Part shown: positions 33,487 through 41,555 of the stretch, one piece after another
Numbering within the stretch: position 1 is the stretch's first letter
Layout of the letters: every line of letters begins with the position of its first letter
Assembly (NCBI RefSeq): GCF_002843605.1
Contig: NZ_CP025263.1
Location: 4,183,501-4,247,500, forward strand
DNA from: Pseudomonas sp. S09G 359
Lineage (GTDB): Bacteria > Pseudomonadota > Gammaproteobacteria > Pseudomonadales > Pseudomonadaceae
Reading direction: 5' to 3'
Length of the DNA stretch: 64,000 nt
Made by a program: the position numbers and the translations under genes
The notes under the pieces: generated by a model
The model's database searches: none
What the model was told of the DNA's origin: nothing
The model's input: the letters and a program-made list of their open reading frames with translations, nothing else

Positions 33487-33939
33487 TCATGTTCGCCACT
33501 GCCCCGTCCGCGCCATCACCCCCACCGCCTCGGCGAACCCGGCCTGGGGCGCAGCGTTCAGCGTGACCAGCCCCACACACCGGCTCGGCTTCAAGCCGGC
33601 CGCCCGCGCTGCCACCCGCGCGCCCACCTCCACGCCGGCCAACACCGCCTCGGGGATGTGCAGGGCGTTCATCAGCTCCAGCACATCCTGGCCGAGTACC
33701 GCGTCATCCGCCGTGCGCAGGTACGGCACAATCACGCGAAAACCCTGGGTGGCCAGCGGGGCTGTCACTTCTGCAAATACGTTGACGTCCGCCGCCAGCA
33801 GGATGATTGCGTGGCCCTCCTCCGGCCCCGTGGCCTCAAAACGGATATCCCGTTCATCAGTGCTCACCTGCTGCACGGCAAACGCCGGCGCGGCCAACAC
33901 CACCGTTGCCAGCAGCAAAAAACCTCGACGATCAACCAT
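33487..33939 (-). CDS. Short alpha/beta-hydrolase-like exported protein without catalytic Ser
   Basis: 150 residues with an N-terminal signal (MVDRRGFLLLATVVLAAPAFA, with a twin Arg before the hydrophobic stretch). Residues about 43-135 follow the core of the alpha/beta-hydrolase fold, but the nucleophile elbow reads G102-V-E104-V-G106, with Glu where Ser should be, and the protein stops before an acid and His could follow. It overlaps the end of bufC by 8 bases and ends the buf operon. It is either a binding/scaffold protein or a decaying gene; the intact frame and coupling favour a real product. Confidence 0.7.
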   Translation of the reverse strand: MVDRRGFLLLATVVLAAPAFAVQQVSTDERDIRFEATGPEEGHAIILLAADVNVFAEVTAPLATQGFRVIVPYLRTADDAVLGQDVLELMNALHIPEAVLAGVEVGARVAARAAGLKPSRCVGLVTLNAAPQAGFAEAVGVMARTGQWRT

Positions 33940-34681
33940 GGCTCACCTCCACAATCAATTCACTGCCCAGCCAACCGGCCAGGTATTCACCAGCCTGGGT
34001 CACACCGGCGTCTTCGCCGAGGCGCTCCACCAGGAATTCGCACAGGTCGGTAAAACCACCGTTGGCCTGCACCTGCAGCAACGCCTGCAACTCCAGGCTA
34101 TCCACCGGGCGCAAACGCGAGGTGAAGTGGCGCCGCCAGACCAACACGCCGCCCGCTGCATCGAGCATCTGTGCTTCGGGGAGTGGCCCCTCCTGCCAGA
34201 GTGCCGACCACAGGGCCTCGGCATTGGTGGTCAAGGCGCGTGCACGCAACGATGGGGTCAGGCGCAACACCGCTGCGTCCCAATCGACGTTGGCCAGGGC
34301 GGCCAGCGACACCGGCGAGGCGTCGGCCGCGACGAAGGCTTCAGTCAACGCCCACTCGATCCAGGCCAACTCATGCACGTCCGGGTTATGTGGAAATTGC
34401 GCCGTCAACGTCCGGTAAAAGTCCTCGGGGTAAACATCCAGGGTCCAGGCCTGGGGCGGGTAGCGGTCGATGTGGCGGATGCTGGCTGCCAGGAAGGCGT
34501 CTTCCCCAAGCCAGCGACGCAAATGTGGAAACGCCTGCTCCAGGCACCCTACCAGCTGCGCGCGGTAGTTGTTCTGGTACACCGCCAGGCCCGCGCGGTT
34601 ATCGCCCAGCAAGCGTGCGGACTGATCCGATGCACTGACCAACCAGCTGCGAAAGGTCTGCTGCAGTTCGCCCAGTTTCAT
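33932..34681 (-). CDS. bufC: BufC/HvfC-type partner of the MNIO maturase (DUF2063 domain)
   Basis: A 249-residue protein. The N-terminal ~95 residues match the DUF2063/HvfC domain (AGLAVYQNNYRAQLVGCLEQ and FPHLRRWLGEDAF). The rest probably forms the domain that holds the precursor peptide for the maturase. In known systems this protein partners the DUF692 enzyme. The start overlaps the bufB stop by 4 bases, so the two are made together. Function is inferred from family and neighbours. Confidence 0.87.
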   Translation of the reverse strand: MKLGELQQTFRSWLVSASDQSARLLGDNRAGLAVYQNNYRAQLVGCLEQAFPHLRRWLGEDAFLAASIRHIDRYPPQAWTLDVYPEDFYRTLTAQFPHNPDVHELAWIEWALTEAFVAADASPVSLAALANVDWDAAVLRLTPSLRARALTTNAEALWSALWQEGPLPEAQMLDAAGGVLVWRRHFTSRLRPVDSLELQALLQVQANGGFTDLCEFLVERLGEDAGVTQAGEYLAGWLGSELIVEVSHG

Positions 34682-35502
34682 CGTTGCGCCCCCAAGGCCC
34701 GCGCCATCGACAACTCCTGGAGCAGCTCGCCCAGCGGTGGGATGTCATCGTCGCGCTCGATCATGGTCGCCACCGGCCCCAGCTTGGCGATGACCTGCGC
34801 ATACAGCGCCCAAACCCCGCTGCACACCGGGCTGTCATGGCTGTCGATCAACACTCCACGGCCCTGGCTATGGCCGGCCAGGTGCACCTGGCGCACGCGC
34901 TCAGCGGGAATTGCGTCGAGAAACGCCTGCGCATCAAAACCGTGATTGCTTGCACTGACGAACACATTGTTGACGTCCAGCAGCAGTTCACAGCCAGTGC
35001 GCCTGGCCATGGCGGCGATAAACTCCCACTCGCTCATGCTCGCGCCCGCAAAGGCCAGGTAGCTCGACGGGTTTTCCAACAGCAGCGTGCGACCGAGTGC
35101 CTCCTGCGCCTGATGGATATTGGCGCACACCACGTCGAGGGCTTCGTCGGTGTAGGGCACGGGGAGTAAATCGTGGGCGTTGAAACCGGCGCTGCGTGAC
35201 CAGCTCAGGTGGTCGGAAACGAACAGCGGCTCTATCTCATCCACCAGCGCCTTGAGGCGCCGCAGGTAATCCACATCGAGGCCTTCGGCGGTGCCGATGG
35301 ACATCGACACCCCATGCAGCGCCACCGGATGCCGCTCGCGCACCTGGCGCAGGATATGCCGTGGCTGGCCGCCTGCGACCATAAAGTTTTCGGAGATCAC
35401 TTCGACAAAATCCACGGGCACCGAGGTTTCCAGGAAGTCGCCGTAATGCTCCTTGCGCAGCCCCAGGCCGTAGCCGGAAAAGTGCGTGGTGGATGTCGAC
35501 AT
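34678..35502 (-). CDS. bufB: MNIO-family (DUF692) bufferin maturase
   Basis: A 274-residue TIM-barrel enzyme of the multinuclear non-heme iron oxidase family (with MbnB, TglH and HvfB). It oxidises cysteines of small precursor peptides into heterocycles or related thiol derivatives that bind copper. Putative metal ligands are seen in order as HGVSMSIG, SDHLSW, ENPSSY, DVNNVFVSASNHG, HLAGHS, DSHD and IERDDDIPPL. The ATG at 35502 has GGAG 9 bases upstream; a start 5 codons earlier lacks support. Two candidate substrates, bufA2 and bufA1, lie upstream in the operon. Confidence 0.93.
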   Translation of the reverse strand: MSTSTTHFSGYGLGLRKEHYGDFLETSVPVDFVEVISENFMVAGGQPRHILRQVRERHPVALHGVSMSIGTAEGLDVDYLRRLKALVDEIEPLFVSDHLSWSRSAGFNAHDLLPVPYTDEALDVVCANIHQAQEALGRTLLLENPSSYLAFAGASMSEWEFIAAMARRTGCELLLDVNNVFVSASNHGFDAQAFLDAIPAERVRQVHLAGHSQGRGVLIDSHDSPVCSGVWALYAQVIAKLGPVATMIERDDDIPPLGELLQELSMARALGAQR

Positions 35503-35556
35503 GGTGGCTCTCCGCAACGAAACAGTGGCGAGCCCAGGCCGGGCCCGCCGGGTGGC

Positions 35557-35829
35557 TTACTTCGGTTCAGTCAGGGTGCCGCCGGCCTTGAGGCATTCGG
35601 CAGGGGTCTTGACGATCACGCCTTCGCCCTTGCAGCTGTTGAGGCCCTTGCAGTCGTTCTTGGCGGTGGCGCACAGGCTGGTGCCCTTGCAGGTGTTGAC
35701 GCCGTAGCAACGGCCGAGTTTTTCCTGCTGGTCGGCGGCGCTGGCAGCGGTGGTGAACGACGCCGATGCGAGGGCAACCAGTGCGGCAGCAGCGGCGAGG
35801 CTCAAGCGGGATTTGAGTGCTGTATTCAT
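35557..35829 (-). CDS. bufA2: BufA2-type periplasmic bufferin precursor (RiPP)
   Basis: A 90-residue Cys-rich exported peptide. The signal peptide covers about residues 1-32 (cleavage after ASAA). The mature part has six cysteines at 41, 47, 53, 60, 66 and 79, in CYGVNTCKG, LCATAKNDCKG and NSCKGEG repeats. Such peptides are modified by BufB/BufC and are proposed to chelate copper in the periplasm; here that is inferred. It lies 54 bases upstream of bufB. It differs from the other precursor (37053-37325) in Cys number and spacing. Confidence 0.88.
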   Translation of the reverse strand: MNTALKSRLSLAAAAALVALASASFTTAASAADQQEKLGRCYGVNTCKGTSLCATAKNDCKGLNSCKGEGVIVKTPAECLKAGGTLTEPK

Positions 35830-35856
35830 GGGTATTTCTCCGGGTTGGGGGGTGCG

Positions 35857-36630
35857 TTATTTGATGACGGAAGCCGCGTCTTCGATGACCTTCGCCACAG
35901 CTTCAGGCTGGGAGATGTACACCGAGTGGCTGGCCTTGATTTCGCTGACCTTGGAACCGGCGCGGCGGTACATCCAGCGTTGCAGGTCGGGGCTCAGGGC
36001 CCGGTCTTCGGTGGACACCACGGCGTAGGTGGGTTTTTTGTGCCAGGCCGCGGCCCACACGGTGCCGCCGAACAGCGCGGCGGTGGCCGGTACCTGGGAG
36101 GCGGCCATGAAGTCGGTGCGGTTGGTGGTCAGATCGGCGGCAAAATCGGCATTGAACTTGGTGCGATCGAAGAACAGATGGCCGTCGCGGCTCGGCTTGA
36201 TGTCATCGCTGGGCGACGGCATGGAGCCGATCAACTGGGCCATGTTTTCGCCCACTTCCGGCTGCAGCGCCGACACGTATACCAGCGCCTTGACCTTGTC
36301 GCGGTCGCCGGCAATCGAGATCACCCCGCCGCCGGAACTGTGCCCCACCAGCACCACCGGGCCGACTTGCTGCTCGAGCACTTCGCGGGCCTCGGCCACA
36401 TCGGCGGCCAGGCTTTCGTGGCCCTGGTGCACCACGGTGACCTTGTAGCCCTTGTGAATCAGGATGTCGTGCACCACACGCCAGCCGGAGCCGTCGACAA
36501 ACGAACCGGGCACGATCACCACACTTTTGCCGGTGCCCGGGCCGCTGAATTGAGGTGCTGTGTCAGCCGCTTGGGCAACTGCAGGAACGGTCAAGGCCAT
36601 GGCAATGGCCAGGGAAGAAAGCATACGCAT
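35857..36630 (-). CDS. Exported alpha/beta hydrolase
   Basis: A 257-residue periplasmic hydrolase with a signal peptide (about 1-22, cleaved after AQAA). The nucleophile elbow GHSSGG has Ser98; Asp in STEDRAL and His in KASHSVY complete the likely triad. It resembles salicylate-esterase/hydroxynitrile-lyase-like hydrolases often found with DoxX genes. It sits between doxX and bufA2 in the buf operon, with short gaps (12 and 27 bases), so it should be co-expressed. A role in precursor handling or an unrelated stress function are both possible. Confidence 0.85.
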   Translation of the reverse strand: MRMLSSLAIAMALTVPAVAQAADTAPQFSGPGTGKSVVIVPGSFVDGSGWRVVHDILIHKGYKVTVVHQGHESLAADVAEAREVLEQQVGPVVLVGHSSGGGVISIAGDRDKVKALVYVSALQPEVGENMAQLIGSMPSPSDDIKPSRDGHLFFDRTKFNADFAADLTTNRTDFMAASQVPATAALFGGTVWAAAWHKKPTYAVVSTEDRALSPDLQRWMYRRAGSKVSEIKASHSVYISQPEAVAKVIEDAASVIK

Positions 36631-36642
36631 AGGAAAACTCCA

Positions 36643-37056
36643 TCAAGGTTGTAGAGGTTTACGCAACAACACGCGGTCCAGTGACCAGGCCCCGCCGCCA
36701 TACGCCAGCAGCGGCAGCAACAGGCCCACCCAGGTCAGGTGCACTGGCCAGGCGTCGGGGTACACAAACACCTCGATCACCAGGGTCATGCCCAGCAGTG
36801 CGGCGGCGGCCGGGCGGGTCAGCAGGCCGAGCACCAGCAGCAACGGGAACAGGTGCTCGGCGTACGTCGCCAGGTGCGCGGCCCAATCCGGCGGGATCAG
36901 CGGCAAGGCGTACTCCGAGCGGAACAGCGTGTAGGTCGACGGCTTGAGTTCGAGAAAACCGCTGACCTTGGTGCGGCCCGAGAGAAAGAACACCGCCGCG
37001 ATCCCCACGCGAGCGACCAGCAACAGCAGCGCCTGGGGGAGCAGGCGCGGGATCAC
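36643..37056 (-). CDS. DoxX-family membrane protein
   Basis: 137 residues with four predicted membrane helices. The family pattern [19 protein letters not shown] in helix 1 and [21 protein letters not shown] in helix 3 is clear. DoxX proteins are a common part of DUF2282/DUF692 loci, possibly dealing with membrane thiol redox. It overlaps the end of bufA1 by 4 bases, so translation is coupled to the precursor. Confidence 0.9.
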   Translation of the reverse strand: MIPRLLPQALLLLVARVGIAAVFFLSGRTKVSGFLELKPSTYTLFRSEYALPLIPPDWAAHLATYAEHLFPLLLVLGLLTRPAAAALLGMTLVIEVFVYPDAWPVHLTWVGLLLPLLAYGGGAWSLDRVLLRKPLQP

Positions 37057-37325
37057 GGCTGCTCCGTCAGGCTGCCGTAGCCTTTGGGGGTCTTGATCTG
37101 GGTGCAGGTGCCTTTGTCCACCAGCACCCAGGCGTTGCCCTGGTAGTCACTGGTGGATGTGGCGGCGCACGAGGTGCCTTTGCCGGCGGCGCAGTCGTTG
37201 GCGCCGGCCAGGGCCACGCCGAAGCATTTTTCCTGGGGCTTGGGCTCATCGGCATGGGCCACTGCGGCAAAGGCGCTGAGGGACAGGGCAAGGGTGGCCG
37301 CGAGGGCTGCGTAAGGACGCTTCAT
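37053..37325 (-). CDS. bufA1: BufA1-type (DUF2282) periplasmic bufferin precursor
   Basis: 90 residues: a signal peptide of about 25 residues (cleavage after AHA) and a mature part with cysteines at 34, 45, 53 and 74, in [22 protein letters not shown] and VDKGTC. This is the DUF2282 pattern of the first-described bufferins, in which a Cys is turned into a thiooxazole that binds copper. It is the first gene of the operon bufA1-doxX-hydrolase-bufA2-bufB-bufC-hydrolase-like. GGAGAT lies 6-11 bases before the ATG. Confidence 0.88.
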   Translation of the reverse strand: MKRPYAALAATLALSLSAFAAVAHADEPKPQEKCFGVALAGANDCAAGKGTSCAATSTSDYQGNAWVLVDKGTCTQIKTPKGYGSLTEQP

Positions 37326-37458
37326 GGGGTATCTCCTGGCTTGACTGAGTGGCCAGGGCGCGTTGGCGCCAGCTGGTACGCAGAGTTAAAGCCAGGCGTG
37401 TATCCGCTCTGTGTCGCCAACACGCCAGAACGTCATGCCGGTGTATCAGGAGGGTGCG

Positions 37459-37478
37459 GGGATACAGTGGGATACACA
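37459..37478. promoter_or_regulatory. Tandem GGGATACA direct repeat upstream of bufA1
   Basis: Two 10-bp copies (GGGATACAGT, GGGATACACA) lie side by side, one helical turn apart. Inverted relatives GTGTATC occur at about 37397 and 37441. The cluster is 70-150 bases upstream of bufA1, a plausible operator for the buf operon. Confidence 0.4.
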
Positions 37479-37579
37479 GTCAACCACTCAGCGCCAGGCG
37501 GGAAGCCTGGCGCCAGGTCAGTGAAGACGCACGCGAGCGCGGCGATACCGAGCACACGCTGCGTGCTCGGTGGGGTGAT

Positions 37580-38440
37580 CTAGCGCAGCGCGTTGAGGTC
37601 CAGGCGTCCGTCCTTGATCGGCGGGCACCAGTAGTAGCCACCGGTCAACGGCGTGCTGATGCGGTACAGGCCATCGACAATCCCATCTTCCAACCCGCTC
37701 ATGCGCCGCAGTTGCGCTTCAAACGCATCGAAGGAATGGCCGAACGCGAGGAACATCAACCCCGCCTGGCCATTCTCAGCCCACGGCATGGAGCGGCGTA
37801 CCACGAAAGCTTCCGGGGTGAAGCTCTCCTGGGCGGTGCGTTTGGTGTGGGCGGATGCAGGGGCGTCGTCCAGCTCTTCGTTGTCGCCATGGCGGCGGCC
37901 GATGATGTGGTCGCGCTCGACGGCGGGCAATGCAGCAAAGCCATCCAGGTCATGCTGCCATTGCTGGATCGCCGCGAAGCTGGCGCCGCTGTCGGTCAGG
38001 GCGGCTTCAACGGCAGCGTCGTCGTGGGGGTTCTCGGTGCCGTCTTCGTAGTCGGTAAGGTCAAAACCGGTCTTGAAGCGGAAGCCTTCGGTCATCTGCA
38101 CCAGGCGAAACGCCGGCGCCAGGGCTTTTTCAAACGTGCGGCTGCGCAACAGCAGTTCGCCGCGATCCTCACCATGCAGCCACACCCACAGGGCTTGCTG
38201 GGTGGACGGGTTGTGCGCACCGGGGCCGCTGACGGCCGGAAACGCGCGCAAGCCTTCAATCGCTGAGCCCAGTGCCTTTACCAGCGGCTCACCAAAACCG
38301 ACCACGGCCGCCGAGTCTGTCAACTGCACCAGTGCGTCCAGCGCAGCGGGCACGGCGTCCAGGGCATCGAGGGCAAAAAACAGATGGCGTGCCTGCAAAG
38401 GCACCGGTGCGGCAAGAATGCCTGGCTGGTACTGACTCAT
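37580..38440 (-). CDS. Dye-decolorizing (DyP-type) peroxidase
   Basis: A 286-residue heme peroxidase of the YfeX/class B type. The distal-side motif is Y-E-D-G-T-E-N-P with Asp133, the proximal heme ligand is His198 in SAHTKRTA, and the distal Arg is in FVVRRSMPW (about 215-216). No Tat or Sec signal and no adjoining encapsulin gene, so it is probably cytoplasmic. The ATG at 38440 has AAGGAG 6 bases upstream; longer readings lack this. It is 254 bases upstream of bufA1 in the same direction, likely a separate unit. Confidence 0.93.
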   Translation of the reverse strand: MSQYQPGILAAPVPLQARHLFFALDALDAVPAALDALVQLTDSAAVVGFGEPLVKALGSAIEGLRAFPAVSGPGAHNPSTQQALWVWLHGEDRGELLLRSRTFEKALAPAFRLVQMTEGFRFKTGFDLTDYEDGTENPHDDAAVEAALTDSGASFAAIQQWQHDLDGFAALPAVERDHIIGRRHGDNEELDDAPASAHTKRTAQESFTPEAFVVRRSMPWAENGQAGLMFLAFGHSFDAFEAQLRRMSGLEDGIVDGLYRISTPLTGGYYWCPPIKDGRLDLNALR

Positions 38441-38578
38441 GTGAACTCCTTCAAGAAAGGCGCGCAGTTTACCCGGCGCACACCGCGGTGCGTACAAGAA
38501 AGCGCGCAAGCCTTGCCATAGAGCCCGTTGTTGGGTGACTCTCTAGTCATGTTTTGCAACTATTCCAGGGGTAGCAAC

Positions 38579-40195
38579 ATGACCACCAGTAACCTGCTCG
38601 CCCAGCTGTTTCCCGCTTCCGTTGCCGAGATTCCCGAGCAATTCCGCCTGGGGGCGCCCATTGAACAGCGCGATTACCTGGTCGATGGCCAGTTGCACCT
38701 ATGGAATGGCCCCCTGGCCCAGGTGCTCAGCCCGGTGCAATTGGGTGACGAACGCGTGCATATCGGCAGCACGCCGCTGCTGGACGCCGACACCGCCCTC
38801 ACCGCCCTGGACGCCGCCGTGCGTGCCTACGACCGTGGCCAGGGCGAATGGCCGACGATGCGCGTGGCAGACCGGATCCAGCACGTCGAAGCGTTTTTGC
38901 GCCGCATGCGCGAACAACGCGATGCGGTGGTCAAGCTGCTGATGTGGGAGATCGGCAAGAACCTCAAGGATTCGCAAAAAGAGTTCGACCGCACCTGCGA
39001 CTACATCACCGACACCATTAATGCCCTCAAGGAACTCGACCGTCGCAGCAGCCGCTTCGAGCTGGAACAGGACACCCTCGGCCAGATCCGCCGCGTACCC
39101 CTGGGCGTGGCCCTGTGCATGGGGCCTTACAACTACCCGCTGAACGAAACCTTCACCACGCTGATCCCGGCATTGATCATGGGCAACACCGTGGTATTCA
39201 AGCCGGCCAAGCTTGGCGTGCTGCTCATCCGCCCGTTGCTGGAGGCCTTCCGCGACAGCTTCCCGGCCGGGGTGATCAACGTGATCTACGGCAGCGGCCG
39301 CGAAACCGTCAGCGCGCTGATGGCCAGCGGCAAGATCGATATCTTCGCGTTTATCGGCACCAACAAGGCCGCCAGCGACCTGAAAAAGCTGCACCCCAAG
39401 CCGCACCGCTTGCGTGCCGCCTTGGGCCTGGACGCGAAAAACCCCGGCATCGTGCTGCCCGAAGTGGACCTGGACAACGCCGTCAGCGAGGCGGTCACCG
39501 GCGCCCTGTCGTTCAACGGCCAACGCTGCACCGCGCTGAAAATCCTGTTTGTGCATGAAGACGTGGTGGCCAGTTTCATCGAGAAATTCAACGCCAAGCT
39601 GGCCACGCTGAAACCGGGCATGCCGTGGGAAGACGGGGTGGCGCTGACGCCGCTGCCGGAAGTCGGCAAGGTCGACTACCTCAACGCACTGGTGGCAGAC
39701 GCCGCCGAACACGGTGCCCAGGTGGTGAATACCAATGGCGGAACCCATCGTGGTTCGTTCTTTTACCCGGCGGTGCTGTACCCGGTGAACCCGCAGATGC
39801 GCGTGTACCACGAGGAACAGTTCGGCCCGGTGGTGCCGATCGTGCCGTATCGCGACCTCAACACCGTGATCGACTATGTGCTGGACTCGGACTTCGGCCA
39901 GCAACTGAGTATCTTCGGCACCAATGCGGTGGAAGTCGGGCGCCTGGTGGACACCTTCGCCAACCAGGTCGGCCGCATCAATATCAACGCCCAATGCCAG
40001 CGCGGGCCGGACACCTTCCCCTTCAACGGGCGCAAGAACTCCGCCGAGGGCACGCTGTCGGTGCATGACGCGCTGCGCGTGTTTTCGATCCGTACGCTGG
40101 TGGCCACCAAGTTCCAGGACAGCAACAAGGCGCTGGTCAGCGACATCCTGCGCAACCGCGACTCGAGCTTCTTGACCACTGACTACATTTTCTAA
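38579..40195 (+). CDS. GapN-like aldehyde dehydrogenase (NADP-dependent glyceraldehyde-3-phosphate dehydrogenase family)
   Basis: A 538-residue ALDH-superfamily protein with the catalytic Cys317 in NGQRCTALK, the phosphate-binding loop around IYGSGRETV, and the N169-type Asn in GPYNYPLNE. The order of blocks fits non-phosphorylating glyceraldehyde-3-phosphate dehydrogenases. Oddly, the position 34 residues before the Cys, where ALDHs have the general-base Glu of ELGGK, is Gly283 in GLDAKNP. The start at 38579 (MTTSNLL) has AGGGG 7-8 bases upstream. It is divergent from the DyP gene. Family is certain; reaction is not. Confidence 0.87.
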   Translation: MTTSNLLAQLFPASVAEIPEQFRLGAPIEQRDYLVDGQLHLWNGPLAQVLSPVQLGDERVHIGSTPLLDADTALTALDAAVRAYDRGQGEWPTMRVADRIQHVEAFLRRMREQRDAVVKLLMWEIGKNLKDSQKEFDRTCDYITDTINALKELDRRSSRFELEQDTLGQIRRVPLGVALCMGPYNYPLNETFTTLIPALIMGNTVVFKPAKLGVLLIRPLLEAFRDSFPAGVINVIYGSGRETVSALMASGKIDIFAFIGTNKAASDLKKLHPKPHRLRAALGLDAKNPGIVLPEVDLDNAVSEAVTGALSFNGQRCTALKILFVHEDVVASFIEKFNAKLATLKPGMPWEDGVALTPLPEVGKVDYLNALVADAAEHGAQVVNTNGGTHRGSFFYPAVLYPVNPQMRVYHEEQFGPVVPIVPYRDLNTVIDYVLDSDFGQQLSIFGTNAVEVGRLVDTFANQVGRININAQCQRGPDTFPFNGRKNSAEGTLSVHDALRVFSIRTLVATKFQDSNKALVSDILRNRDSSFLTTDYIF

Positions 40196-40213
40196 AGCCG
40201 CGCCGCTGAAAAA

Positions 40214-40301
40214 TGTGGGAGCGGGCTTGCTCGCGAATGCGGTGGATCAGTCAAAAGTGTATCGACTGACACGCCGCATTCGCGAGCAAGCCCGCTCCCA
40301 C
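40214..40301. repeat. REPIN
   Basis: Inverted arms TGTGGGAGCGGGCTTGCTCG and CGCGAGCAAGCCCGCTCCCA, of the GAGCGGGCTTGCTCGC class, between the aldehyde dehydrogenase and FUSC genes. Confidence 0.85.
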
Positions 40302-40347
40302 CATTCAGACTGAGTCCACCCTGACTAACGAGATCCCTTTAATACCG

Positions 40348-41409
40348 ATGAACCTGCCCCTCTTCGCCCGGCGCCTGTTGCGCCCCTTGCTCGACCCGTA
40401 CCGCCGCTATCGTCATGCCAAGCTGATCCACGCCGTGCGCGTGTCCATCGGCTTGCTGGCGACGATCCTGCTCACCACCGGCATCAACCTGCCCCACGGT
40501 GAGTGGGCATCGGTGACCATGCTGATCGTGATCGGCGGTTTGCAGCACCATGGCAACATCGGCAAAAAAGCCGTGGAGCGCGCCTATGGCACCTTGATCG
40601 GCGCCAGCGTCGGTCTGTTGCTGGTGGTGCAACAGGCCTACTTCGGCCAGCCGCTGTTGACCTACCTGCTGATGTCGGTGGTGTGTGGGTTCTTTTCCTA
40701 CCACGCCATCGGCAAGGGTGGTTACATCGCGCTGCTGTCGGCGATCACGGTGTTTATCGTGGCGGGCCACGGTGACAACCCGATCTCGGATGGTTTGTGG
40801 CGCACCGTTGATATCCTCATCGGCATTGTGCTGGCATTGGCGTTCTCCTTCGCCCTGCCGCTGTATGCCGTGTATTCGTGGCGCTACAACCTGGCCAGCG
40901 CGTTGCGTGATTGCGCGCAGATCTACAGCCGCATCATCAACGGCCAGTCGGTGACTGACGATGAGCACGTGAAGCTGCTCAACCGCTTGAATGCGGCGAT
41001 GCTGCAACTGCGCTCGCTGATGCCGTCGGTGTCCAAGGAGGTGCGGATTTCCATGACTGAACTGGACGCTATCCAGCGCCATCTGCGGATGTGCATCAGC
41101 ACCCTGGAGATTCTCGGCAACACTCGGCCGGACCCTAGAGATCAGCAAGCGATGGCGCGAATGCAGGTGATGTTGAAAGCCGAACATCGGCAGATCCGGG
41201 TGCAGCTGGTGGGGATGGCGCGGGCGTTGAAGTCGGGGGTGACGGAGCGGTTGCAGCGATCCAGCCACATCGCGGACGGCGAGCCGGCGCTGGATGCGCC
41301 GGTGTACAGCGCGTTGGACGGGTATCGGTTGTTGACGGTGCAACTGGCGGCAAACGTGGATGGAATGCGCCAACGCCTGGCCAAAAGTGCCGGGCACTGG
41401 AAAATCTAA
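40348..41409 (+). CDS. FUSC-family inner-membrane protein
   Basis: 353 residues. The N-terminal half has about six membrane helices (residues ~28-180) with the FUSC pattern GEWASVTMLIVIGG and a RAYGTLIGASVGL helix. The C-terminal half is a long cytoplasmic helical domain with probable coiled coil (about 195-345). Related proteins (YccS, AaeB) export fusaric or aromatic acids with a partner adaptor; none is adjacent, so the role is open. A terminator follows at 41514. Confidence 0.87.
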   Translation: MNLPLFARRLLRPLLDPYRRYRHAKLIHAVRVSIGLLATILLTTGINLPHGEWASVTMLIVIGGLQHHGNIGKKAVERAYGTLIGASVGLLLVVQQAYFGQPLLTYLLMSVVCGFFSYHAIGKGGYIALLSAITVFIVAGHGDNPISDGLWRTVDILIGIVLALAFSFALPLYAVYSWRYNLASALRDCAQIYSRIINGQSVTDDEHVKLLNRLNAAMLQLRSLMPSVSKEVRISMTELDAIQRHLRMCISTLEILGNTRPDPRDQQAMARMQVMLKAEHRQIRVQLVGMARALKSGVTERLQRSSHIADGEPALDAPVYSALDGYRLLTVQLAANVDGMRQRLAKSAGHWKI

Positions 41410-41513
41410 ACAACGCTGTGAGCAACTCGCACTTTTTCTTACAAATTTTTCACGTTTTATTCACATCCCGAGACGTAGGGTGAAGCCTCATCCGTTACAA
41501 ATGTTGCACATCA

Positions 41514-41541
41514 AGCCCGCCGCCCCAGCGGGCTTTTTTTT
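41514..41541. terminator. Intrinsic terminator between FUSC and tetR
   Basis: The 7-bp stem AGCCCGC/GCGGGCT with a 7-base loop is followed by seven or more T. It lies just before the tetR stop codon on the other strand. Confidence 0.9.
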
Positions 41542-41555
41542 GCCGGGTATTTTGT

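Noticed and set aside
37550..37572. Hairpin CCGAGCAC/GTGCTCGG as terminator of the DyP gene
   Set aside because: The stem is good but there is no T-tract on the minus strand, so termination is unsupported.
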